From Ectocarpus siliculosus (Eukaryota; Sar; Phaeophyceae; Ectocarpales; Ectocarpaceae): 64,000 nucleotides of DNA. Location of the stretch: assembly GCA_000310025.1 (NCBI GenBank), contig FN649758.1, positions 2,594,350 through 2,658,349 of the forward strand, read 5' to 3'. The first letter of the stretch is position 1, and every line of letters begins with the position of its first letter. Below are positions 15,301-27,300 of this stretch, piece by piece. The notes beneath the pieces are model-generated. The model was not told the DNA's origin. It made no database searches and saw only the letters and a list, made by a program, of their open reading frames with translations. The position numbers and the translations under genes were made by a program.

Positions 15301-18300
15301 CAATTCTAAAGGGGTTCTTGGCGAAGGGTTTCTCGACAACAGTAGCAAACCTCAGTGACGGCCTCGTTTCAGCTACCCTGGAAGTATACGGCAAGGTCGA
15401 ACGGGAGATGTTGCCGACGCCTTCGAGGCCACACTACACTTTTAACTTGCGTGACATCAGCAAAGTGGTGCAGGCGAGTGCGCAGTGCCGTACTTGGGTG
15501 CCCTGGTGGGTAGGCATAGCACAGGAGTGTGGTGTCCGGATAAAATGTCTGCCCGACATTTTGAAACGCTTCTCAAGGTAGCCCGTACGAGCGTATTTCA
15601 CAGAATGTACATGTACATGTATGGATCGTATGAGCTCTTCGTTCATTTCACAGGCAGTTTTTTGCCTCCTGCTCCGTCAACTTCGCTGATCGTTCCTTGC
15701 ATCGATCCCCATTGCAAAACAGGGGATTTTGCTGGTAAAGCATCACAGTGTACAGGGTCCAGCTGGTATGGTACGCTTGTGGATGCACGAAATGTCAAGG
15801 GTTTTCGGGGATCGCCTGGCAGACCCGCCTCACCTCATCGTTTTTGAGCATATGCTCATCGAGGCTGTCGGGAGGTCAGTTTCCGTCCGGCTCCCGTCTG
15901 TTATCCACTACAAATCTGATATGCAAAACCTCTTGGGTGAGCGCTCTGGCTACAGCAGCAAGCTGGCTTTGTTGTCCTTCCGAGCAAAGTTCAAAACGTT
16001 GATGTCATGGCCAATGCACTCTTGGATTCTAGGTGAGGGTACAATGCGCAATCAGGAGAGTGAGCTGCTTAAATACACGCAAATTGTGTCACACGCGTAC
16101 TCTCCATCCAAAAATCATGCAGGCACTTCAAGATGACTGGCCCTGGCTGGCAGCGCGAGGACTTATTCGAGATGCGGGACCCTAAACCGGGAGAAGACTT
16201 TGACCAGGGGGAAAGCCTCCTGTTGTTTAGCGACGTGCTCGGGACCGGGACGGTCGCAAGCGAAAGGTAGAAAGACATGGAGATAGCACAAACGGCGCGC
16301 GTGATTTTTGCTGGATGGGTATCTTGAGATTGCTCTAATTTGCCGGGTCACGCGCCGCCGATAGTCCTAACCCCAGCCTTAACCCTATCCCTCTACACAG
16401 ATTGTACGAGGAATGCTCAGACTTGCGACGAGTGGTGCGCCAACTCCGCCATTATCAGGATGAATGCAACATCGGAGGGAACGGGGTGGAGATGTCCCTC
16501 GTGTTTTTCCCCGACGCGGTGCGCCATTTACTGCGCATCTCAAGGATACTTAGGCAACCAAGAGGAAACGCCATGCTAATTGGCCTAGCAGGTAACACAT
16601 GCACTGCCAACGTTGGTATCCTCTGCCCCCCCAATGTACCCGACTGATCTTGCCCTCTCCGCCTGTCTAAAAATAATGTCCCAACAGCGCTGCATCGGAT
16701 CCAGTGGGTACGTTTCGCACATTGAAACTTGCTTGGTTTTTCTGCCCGTCAAAACTCACAAAATATGTTGCCGCTGTGCGGTCAGTGAACTTTAGTTCGG
16801 AAACTTACGGATGGTATGCGTTCATAACAACCAGTACCTGCCGGTTTTACAGTACACCATCTTGTTCTCGGCAAAATGTACACGACCATCATTGCCTTGC
16901 GTCTTCGCCGACAGTCACAAGAGTATGTAGGCATGCTTTTGATTGTGGGTTATGGACTCACTTCTTACACGAAGCCGAGGGTGGGGGATCTAATGGGCAG
17001 CCTCCTTTGCCATGCCAGGCTTCTGAAGCTGGTCGTCAAAACCTCGTTGTCGTTTGCGCAAACACGTTCTAATTGTTGTACAGGAAGTGGGAGGGAGTCG
17101 TTGGTACATCTCGCCACAAGTATGGCTGGTTCTACGCTTGTTCGCGTAAACGTGACTCATGACTACGGCATCCAGAAGTTTGAGCAAGACCTCAAGAATG
17201 CTGTTCTCACAGCTGGTATTGACACCAAGCACACCGTTTTCTTGCTCAAGGATGCCCAGGTATGCTTCCGATGGAGCGGGGCACACAGTGTGTTACATCC
17301 TAGAAGTATTTTAGGTTTGTCAAAGTGGAACCGGCGCGGAGGGGGTATATCGCGAGTACATACAACGGGGTCGGATCCCCTAGGTACTCATCATTTTCCA
17401 AACCCAAGGTTGCAGCCGCTCATTATAGTCTCATGCTTTCACATCGAAGTATCGCGTTGGAGAGGAACTAGCCAGCACCAAGGAGTAGCCACGGCCAAGC
17501 TCCACCACATTCACAAAACAGTGTATCCCATGCACGCTAATGTAGCAAGTGTTTTGCGGTCGGGTTGGGAATAGGGTTGGTACACCGACCGACAAACTTT
17601 ATTCTTTTGGTCAGCCTCTTTCGGAGAGCCGACACGGTTTCCAGTACCGTGCGGAGGGCTATAGAACTGTTCGGGTACCCTGCCCGCACTATGCACCTGT
17701 TGGTGTAAGAAAGTCGCAATATCAACAAGGAGTATTATTCACCAAGATGAACATACGAAAACAATGGTCCAAGTATATATGTGTATTCTGTGCTGGGGTA
17801 ATTTTTTCGAGTTTTCGGTTACACTTGTGTGAGTTGTTGAACGGAAAGGCGGTGCTTGCTTCGTCATGGCTCTTCCGGTTCCTCGTTGACCCCGTCCGCG
17901 CCCACAATCAGACCGTCCGTACTGAGATACCGTCTGCAGGGGGCTGAGGTTGAAGCATAGGTTTCGCAGTTGAATTGCGCCCAAGCGGCATTGGCCTCCT
18001 CACGATAGAAGGATGCCCCTGCATGTAGTGGCGATTCCCTCTCAATAGGTGCTGGTCTTCGCATGCAAATTTTCCAAGCTTTGTTTTCGAGTTAGATGTG
18101 AATACGTCGCGCTCAGCAGATTCTGGACGAAGCTATGCTTGAAGATATCAACTGCTTGCTTGGTAGCGGGGAAGTGCCGAATCTCTTCACACCAGACGAA
18201 GAAGCGGACATCGTCATCAGAGTGCGAGACGCTGTTCGGGCCACTGGGAAGCCCGACACTCGAGTGAGTGGAACACGTTTTATCCCCTTGGCAAACAAAG

Positions 18301-21300
18301 TCTTACGAAGCGTTTGGATCGTGGCTGATTTGTCCGCGTTTGCAACATGTAAGTTACGATTCGAACGCGTATTCGTTTTCAGCATGCCTATCCGATCTTC
18401 CATGTGTGCACTTTTTCAGGCGAGGTCCATGGCTTTCTTCACGGCGCAAGTGAGAGATCACCTGCATATTATCCTTTGCTTGGACCCATCTGGAGCGACC
18501 TTCCGTGAACGGATCAGAAACTTCCCCAGCCTTGTCAACTGCAGGTAACAAGCGTAGTGTTTATGCGTACATGTACCTCCTCGAACTGTACTTGCTGCAA
18601 ATTTTAAATTGCACCAAGAGAAAATGGACGATGTCAAGAAACAGAAAATAACTAAGTATCCTGAAGCGCTGATGCTATCGTCTTGCACCCGAAGCCGTCC
18701 AAAGCCAAACTGTGCTTGATATGGTCGATAAAACCCAACCACCGTTGTTCACCTCTCTCGCAGCACAATCGATTGGTACAACGCCTGGCCAAAGACTGCT
18801 CTTCACTCTGTAGCTCACCGGGTTCTGACCGAGCTGGCCTTGGTGCCATCGGGACCGCACGAATGCGGGGTTGGGCCAAAATTGGCCGCTGCCCTCATAA
18901 GGACGTCGGTTGAGGTGCACGGAGGGGTGAGTACCCCTAAGGAAGCGAGTTCTTGCGTGGACATATTTTTAAGTTTGGGGCCAACGCAGCCGCCCGTCGT
19001 AAAAGTGGGGACATTAACAGCGATTGAGCGTATTAGAAGTTGCTGGAGCTTTCCCAACAAGCGCCAAGGTGCAAGCTGCTCGCTCGTAAAGCACGGTACG
19101 TTCCCGACTAGTTCCCGCAGCGATACTGTAGGTATTGGCGTCACCGGGTTGGCCACGTTGCGCCAAACGTTTTACGAACTGTCAATTGATCGATTTTCTC
19201 AACCTTTCAAACATGGATCGCCCCACAGGTCGAACCGGCGGCGGCGTCGTTCTTTTCGCAGCTAGGGCGTCGCATTTATGTTTCGCCGAAATCTTTCCTG
19301 GATTTCTTGCGAACGTTTCTGAACATCTTACGAGACAAAAGAACGGCCCTGTCCACGAGGCTAGCAAGGCAAGTGATGTTTCCGAACGACACGATTTCGC
19401 CACCTATTTCTAGGTAGAACTACCTTAAGCTAGGGTATTTCGCGCTGCCACTGCCATATATTCGGCGTTGTTGAGGTATACGTGATGTCCCCGATCATCC
19501 AACGCATCTGTTCATGCCGCCACTGAAGTGTTCGCGCATCACAAACCGCCCGGACTTTCTGTTTGATGTGTGCCACTGTTGTTCGATTGCAGCCTGCAGG
19601 ACGGTGTAGTAAAGCTGGAAGAAACAGGCCGCATCATCAAGGGGCTCAAGTGCGAATTAACCGAGTTACAACCTCTTCTGGAGTCAAAAGCATTGGAGGC
19701 GGAAGGACTTCTCGCTCAAGTATGTTGATGGCGTTCAGGAGTTTTTTTGTGGCGGCGTCAATTTGGGGACCCGTTATATGCCCTTCGGCATGTGCTGTTT
19801 TCGTTGGAACCATACATTGTGGTCGCGCGCTTCATGCGCCCCCAACTTAAACTTGTTGCACAATAATTCCTGGTGTAGTCCTTGGGATCCGATTTAGCAA
19901 TATGTTTTGCGCAGTATGTGTGTGTTGGTGCAGGAACATGGAGGTCAGTCCCTCTCCGCGATCCCACGACTCACACTATGCTACCCACAGGTTGACGAAG
20001 AGCGAAAAGAAGCGGAAGCCATAAAGGAGAGGGTGGCCAAGGACGAAGCAGCTGTTGCCGCACGTCAAGAAGAGGTGAGGTATCCGCGTCAGGGCATGAC
20101 GACAGTGCAGAATGCCGATGAAAAGGGTAACACGGGATGGAGAAAACCAACGGATTCGAACCATGCCCGTCGCCCGCCTTGTTGATGCAGATTTCGGTAC
20201 TGCAGCAAGAGGCCCAAAAAAACCTGGACCAGGCTCTGCCGGCTCTTGAAGAAGCAATCAAGGCTCTCAATTCGCTCAAGCGAGACGACATTAGTGAAGT
20301 TAAAAGCTTCCAGAACCCACCCCAGGCCGTTCAGACTGTCATGAACGCCGTTTGCCTCCTCTTGTCAGAAGACCAGGTGCGTGTCGGCAATCTGCGTGTC
20401 TGTGCAAGAAGAGGTGCACCAGTAGTACTGAGCCTACTATTCATACCATAGGAACGACAACCTAGCTACGTGTAGCGGCTAAACTCGTACCCCTCCTCCG
20501 CAGGACTGGGACAGCGCAAAACGCGTGCTCAGCCGAAATTCTTTTATGGACGAATTGAGGAACTACAACAAGGACACCTTGAACACCGAGAGACGAAAGA
20601 GTCTGAAGCGCTATGTGGACGACGAAAATATGAGCGTCGATCGCCTCCGAAAAGTACGTGCTGTGTTTGTGATTGGGTGTTTCGTATCAAATTCGTTCGC
20701 TTACCCCCGTCCGTTTGGGGGACGAAAGAGTAGTTACATAGTGTCATCTCTGCTTTGACGCCTATCCGCAGCCGGAACGGCCTGTCATGCTTTTTATTCG
20801 CCGAGCACGCTAGCGCTGTTAACGTATGGTGTTGACCGACAACACCCAACTGCGTATGTTCGACGAAAATTCTAACCTCAGGTATCTTTGGCGGCTGCGG
20901 GGATGTGCATGTGGGTGCATGCGATGGACCAGTATGGAGATATATTCGAAGAAGTGAAACCGAGAATAGACACCGTCGAGGTATGTATCGCGGACAAGAT
21001 AATACTGTAGGCAGGATCAGGTTCTAGGTGCTACGCGTTTCTTGATTGACAGACGCGAGGGTTGGTTAGTTCGACCGGGGTGGTCAAACCGCTTCAAGTC
21101 TCTTTGCCAACATGATTTTCTCAACAGGTATTGAATCAAGAGCTGGAACAAGCCAATGACGTTCTCCGGACCAAGCGCAGCGAAGTGCACCGCATCGAGG
21201 AAGAAGTGGCTCTCTTGATGCAGGTATTTCATTGTCACCTTGGCGGCCTGGCTGATCAGACCGTGACAACGAGGCTATTTCGCTGTGAGAAACATCATAG

Positions 21301-24300
21301 ACGACGATCGGAAAGTTAGAAGAAGCAAGTGTGTGACAACGAGCTTGAAACAGATGATTCTAGGATGTGCCCCCGCGAACCGGTCGCTACCCGTATCTGC
21401 AGAGTGGAGACGATGCCAACCGAGAGAAAATAGGCCTTGAGAACGAGGTTCAACGGTGTATCCAACGCTTGGATCGCGCGGAGAAGCTAACGTCGGGCCT
21501 GGAAGAGGAAAATGTAAGTTTCGGATTTTGTTGATATGAAACTATTACTACCGCTGCAGGTGTATGTCTCGTTGAAAAAAGGTAGGCCCAAAGTGGCGAG
21601 AACAAACTCGTTGTGAGCTTCGCTCAGCTCAAGCTTGTTTTCTCGCTACACATGTCGGCCTCTAGCGGTGATCTTCTTCAACCACCAACATGGTCAAAAT
21701 ATATCGGTGTTTCAACCGCCTTTCTATTCAAGCGATATTGTTAGGTTGAAGTACATACCGATCGTGCCTAGTCCACGTTGTACGGGCTTTGCTCCCGGCC
21801 TTGACAGAAACGATGGACAGCAACTGCCCAAGATATTCTAGACCACGAGGTGAACCTGACGGGTGACATCTTCCTCAGCGCTGCCTTCGTGTCCTACCTG
21901 GGAGCCTTCACCGGTCCCTTCCGCAATTCCTTGGTTGAAAGCTGGACGGTCATTCTAAGGGACAAAGGTGTCCGTGTGTCCGACGGCTTTTCTGTCGCCC
22001 AGGTGTGTATGTTTTTGTTTGTGTGTGTTGTTTTATTAGCATCGACCGCGCTAATCGGCTGACCAGTGAAAGCACGTATGTGTGTATCCGTCCCATCTAT
22101 TCTGGAGCCAGTCTGCACCTTTGGGTGCATATCTTTGACGAATCAGCCGGGGACACAAAGTTGGAATGTCACACAGCTTACGTTGCATATTTTTTCTTTG
22201 CCCCATCTGTTCTCTTGCGGTGTTTGCCATAGTTGTTTCGTGGGAAGGGTTGGCCGTCCCTTTCCGTTGTCGACCATGTGCAGCCTCCGAAGTAATCATT
22301 TTTCACTCAAAGTGCGAAATCTAAATTTTCTCTCCAGAGAGAGGGTCGAATTGCAAAATATCTTCGCTACTAGTAGGTTTACGACGCTGGTCACTTGGCC
22401 ACCCGTGCGACCGGCATGATCCCAGGTAAGCATGACAACTGGCCAAAGTAGTGCTGCAGTAGCGAACAGACTCTCTAACCAATTTGTTCTCTGGGTGACA
22501 ATTGATGTTATCGACGACGGCTAACATTCTACTTAGTCCCCTTCGTCACCTGCTTCAACCGTACCCCTGCATGTGTTAGGTCCTGATTACCCCGGTGGTC
22601 CTGAGAGAATGGCATCTACAGGGGCTCCCAAGCGATAAGACCTCTGTGGACAGCGCAATTGCAGCCACCACTGTGGCCACAGGAAGGTGGCCATTGTTGA
22701 TCGATCCTCAGAGGCAGGCGTGCCGTTGGCTGAAGAACAAAGGTGAATTTCTTCCAGCGTAGACCTACCGCACTCAATGATTCGTTGAAAATAATTCAGG
22801 CGCGTGTATGACTAGGTATTGCAATATTAAGCCGAGGCCTTAAACTGCATATAGTGCTCGCAAAGAGAATGTCACTGATACGCTAATACGTTACACCAAG
22901 GCTACCATTCACTTCCGCGTTTTTGTGCACGCCTCTGAAACCCGCGTGCAACCACTGAAACAATCAACGGAAAAACAGCGGCTGCTCAAGAGAATATCTC
23001 GTCGACCGAGACCACCGCCGTCAGGAACGCCAGCCCCGAGGTCGATGAGGGTTTGCTTTGCGCAAACGCTGGCAGCCCTTCGCTTCTGAGCAGCCTCCTA
23101 CTGGCAGTTAGAGAAGGGAAGAGTCTTCTGGTTGAGGACATTGAAACGAGCATCGACCCTGTCCTGGATCCGGTGCTTTGTCACAGGACCTTCTTGAAGG
23201 TGTTTTTTTTGTACACTTTCGTCCTGAAAACGAACGCGCTCAATTGTTGCAGGGTTCTTGCCACAACGTGAATACGTAACTCCCGCCCCTGGCATTGGAA
23301 TTGCGCCTGTAAACAATAAATTAATGCACAAGGAGAACGCTGTCATGGTATCATTTTGAGTGGTCGGGAAGTCTTCGAGCATCTGAATGGAGCGCCAGGT
23401 ATTTTCCTTGCTCACTGCATGTCACAGGGAGGGCGCACGATCCTGCCCCTGGGAGATGTCGAGGTGGAGTACAATAGCAATTTCCGTTTGTACCTGACTA
23501 CGGAGCTGCCCAATCCACACTTCCAAGCCGACATTGCTATTCGGGTCAACCTCATCAACTTCACCGTCACAAGACGTGGCTTGGAGGAGCAACTACTCGG
23601 CGAGGTGCGCTCCCGGTCGTGCACGTAGAATGTGTTGCATTCAATAAGGCTACTTACACACTTGCTGGCAAACTCACTTCGGCACCGACCTTTTCGACAT
23701 GTACTTTCCCCGCGTCCGCGTACAGGTAGTCACATTGGAGCAACCTGAACTAGAAGAGCGTCATCACGACCTGATCACGAGTATCGCCACGGATCAAAAG
23801 CAGTTGTTGGACATCGAAGACCAGATTCTCAGACTCCTCAACGAGGCCAGCAGCGGAGTGGAAGTTCTCGATGACGAGGTGCGCTCCAACACAAGAGTTT
23901 TGGGTAAAACATGGCAGCTTATGTTGAGCAGTAGCAAGGCTTTCCACCCATCGGATGGTGGCGTTGGCTGGTAAAGACTACCATGATGATAGTCCTGCAC
24001 GTGTATCCTTTCATCGACTAACACAAGCGTACAACAACGTCCGTTCCTTTTTTCAACCATTACGTCTTGGCGCAGACCCTCATTGCAACTCTCAGTAAAT
24101 CGAAGACAATGAGTAAGGTGATTGCCGAGCGCCTTGCCGACAGCAAGAGCACGAAACGGCAGATTGAGGAAAGTCGGGAAGGCTACAGGCCAGTTGCAGT
24201 CCGCGGTTCCCTCCTCTACTTCACAGTCGCCGAGCTGTGCAGGGTTGACGTCATGTACCAGTACAGCCTGGACTACTTTCAGGTGCAATAGGTGGAGAGA

Positions 24301-27300
24301 GTGCCAGCCTTCGTTTGAAGGTAGAGTCTTCTGCATATCTACCGGCCGATTGCCACGATATTAAATCTTTACCGTTCGAGAAGTTATCGCCCGTTCGGTG
24401 TACTCAAAGAGGGGGGGGGTTATTCATGTTTTGGGTACCTTGGCTACGCGCCCTCGATAATACCGAGCATTGTTCCCACAGGACCGATCACCAATGGCCA
24501 ATCGTTCCTTCCTTCTTTGCCAAAGTGGGTCAAAAACGTTGTCCCCATCCGATCTATGCTAAAGACACCACTCCGCCTTTTCAGCCCACTCCCTATGCCC
24601 CAGTATAGCTGCCATCTCTCTGCATTCTCAACGGGGGTGATATATTTGTCGTCGGTGTGATGTACATAGGCCGGTACTTTGGAACTCGAAAATATTACCA
24701 CGCGGTGGTGTTCTTTTGGGGACGTGATAAGACGGGGGTGTGATACCTCTGCGGGTGTTGTTGCCACACTATCCAGAGGTGTTGTGTTAAAGGAGTGGGA
24801 TCACAAGGGGGGCCATGCTCTGCTGGCAGTGTTGCTATCGCACGCTCCTAGCCGTGAGGCATAAAAGGAGATGCAATCCTCAGGCCGGGCTGGCATATTC
24901 AACGACAGCATATATACGCACATTCGAAAACCTATATATATATATATATGAGGTGTTTGTTTCTTCCATGCAATCCAGTGGGAAAAATCAGCATTTGGTA
25001 CGAAATGTGAACGTTTCTTTTGGTTGTTTGTGACCACGACGTTCGTTTCTTTGCCTTCAAGAGTAGGAAGAAGAGGGGCTAATGGAGGTCAGAACGATTG
25101 ACTACGCGAAGACATCCACACCACTTCTGTGACGAAGCCCATGCGGCGATGATAAGATATTATTGCGGAATATAAAAGGCATGGTTCTACTTCGGTGACC
25201 ACAGCGTGTTGGGCCTTCAAACGCTACTACTACGGTAGACCGAGAACAAAATTCGCGAGCAGCAACTGAAAACAAAGGCCAGAAACCAATTGCCAAGTGA
25301 GAGCGCGGCATAGCTTGAGGGTGTGTGGTCTCCAATGTTAACGGTGTGGTAAAACCGGCCGATTGTTTGCGGTTTGTTTTAAAAGCTGATCAAACGGTGT
25401 TCTTCCCTAGGTATGGGTATTTTGTTAGCATACCGACTCTCCCGCGACCTGTCTGGAAAACCTTTACCATCCCTGCTATATGCCAGCTTCTGTTCACGAA
25501 CTGCATCGTGGACACCTTGGACGCCGGAAACGGTGGACTACAAGCAAGGCTCCAGCTGCTCCTAGAGAAGAGCACGGAGGCTGTATATCGCGCGGTTTCG
25601 AGGGGGCTATTCGAGCGCCACAAACTTCCGTTTGCGTTTATGCTCTGCACCGGTATCCTCCGGGCCAAGGGCGATGTAAGGGTCAATTGCGCTGGCATAT
25701 ATATACCCGTCATTGTAGTTTGTCGTGCCCCAGAAACAGTCGACATTAAGTGAGGCAAACGTGAGCCAATATCGAGAAAGCAGAGCCATGGGATGGTGTG
25801 CTAGCGCAATCGACAGAAATTGATTGGTTTGGACCATGGCATTGGCCTTCAGCTGGCTCCCACACAGAGAATACATCAAGCTAGCCGTCGATTTGGTTGA
25901 CAACGCCACTGGGAGTCTGTCTGTTGGTGTGCTGTGGTTTGTCTCTGGATGATAACATTTTATGGCTGGATGACATCCTGCTTTCGTCCCAATATTGGCG
26001 ATGGCGCAGATAACGAACGTTGAGTGGATGCTTTTATTGCAAGGAGCTGGACCGAACCTCCGCCGAAGGACCAGCCGAGGCCGGGAAAGTGACCAGAGAA
26101 GTAATGTTAGCAATCCGGACTCCAGCATCTTAGATGAGAGGGTGAGGTGCCATGTGTTCTTGACGAATACCAGGTGCACTGAACGTTACTTAACGCTCGC
26201 TCTACTGCGTTCTGCCCGAATCAAACAGTTTGCTTCGGTTCCTGGGGTATACGTGGGTAGGACTGGCGAATAATACTTACGTTACCGCTCTTGTTGCACT
26301 ACCTGCAGAGTTGGAAAACGCTACAGCAAGCGGAGATCGCCATACCTTCCATGAAGGGTATCTGCAAGTCGGTAGCCGAATCGTGGCCACAATGGCAGGA
26401 CTGGCGAGCAGATGCTGCCGCCCATAGGGCGCCGCTACCATCGGGATGGGAAGAAAATCTGAACCGTTTCCAGAAGATGATCGTGGTTCGTGCCCTCGCA
26501 GAGGTGAGTTCTGAATAGCAGTTCCTCGTATCCGACGTACTGGAAAGCAGAACCGACTCGTTCTTGTGGTGCGCTATTTTAGTGGAGAACCAGGGGTTGC
26601 CCCGAGTGTGAAGATGGCGCTCACGTCGCTCTTTAGCACCGTGTGCGAAGCTTTGTCCCATCTGTCATGCCGATCGACAGCTTACCACTTTTCCACTTGG
26701 CCTAACTTGAACGTTCTCCATGAACTGTGCGGCCAAGGCAAACACTCATGGCGCAGCGGCAGACTTGGTGGAGCATCATCTCGGGCGTGAGCTGATTCGC
26801 CCCTCGGGAACAGCCGCTGGCGTGGAAGAGGTGGGCTGCGACCACATGATTATTTCGCGGTTACTCGACAATGCACTTGTGTTGCAAGATAAATCTGTTC
26901 AGGTCCAATGAAGGTACTCCAGGAAGCGGATGGGAGGGGACCGGGGGGGGGGGGGGGGGGGNNNNNNNNNNNNNNNNNNNNNNNNNNNNNNNNNNNNNNN
27001 NNNNNNNNNNNNNNNNNNNNNNNNNNNNNNNNNNNNNNNNNNNNNNNNNNNNNNNNNNNNNATTTCGGGGGGGGGGGGATCCCCCCCCCGGGAACACCCG
27101 TGGGGGGGAAAGAGGGGGGCGCCGCCCACAGGATTTTTTGGGGGTTCCTGAAAAAGGCCCTTGGGTGCCAAAAAAATTTTTTTCGGGTCCAAGAAGGGTC
27201 CCCCAGAAAGGGGATGGGGGGGGCCGGGGGGGGGGGGGGGGGGGGCGTACTCTTATGTTTTGCATGCCTTAGCGGTTAGATCATTGACTACGAATCCTCG

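Larger units (their letters stand above)
24282..25488 (+). other. 1.2-kb dynein intron without dynein coding sequence
   Basis: This intron follows the AAA5 exon ending in YQYSLDYFQ. It contains a short fragment related to the LINE remnant at 27.3 kb, an eight-G run at 24,410 and a (TA)n tract at 24,930-24,947. Nothing else in it is recognisable. Confidence 0.7.

Noticed and set aside
19370-19390. A GC-AG intron donor (AG then GCAAGT) after the AAA4/stalk exon
   Set aside because: A GT donor four bases downstream with a different acceptor gives an equally sensible frame, so the non-canonical intron is not proven.
27062-27245. Tandem duplication of the last dynein exon before the gap
   Set aside because: The second copy differs mainly by inflated homopolymers, the mark of poor base calling, and lacks an open frame.
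26960-27250. Apparent Gly-, Pro- and His-rich reading frames around the N run
   Set aside because: They are translations of G/C homopolymers and of the N bases themselves in a low-quality region.
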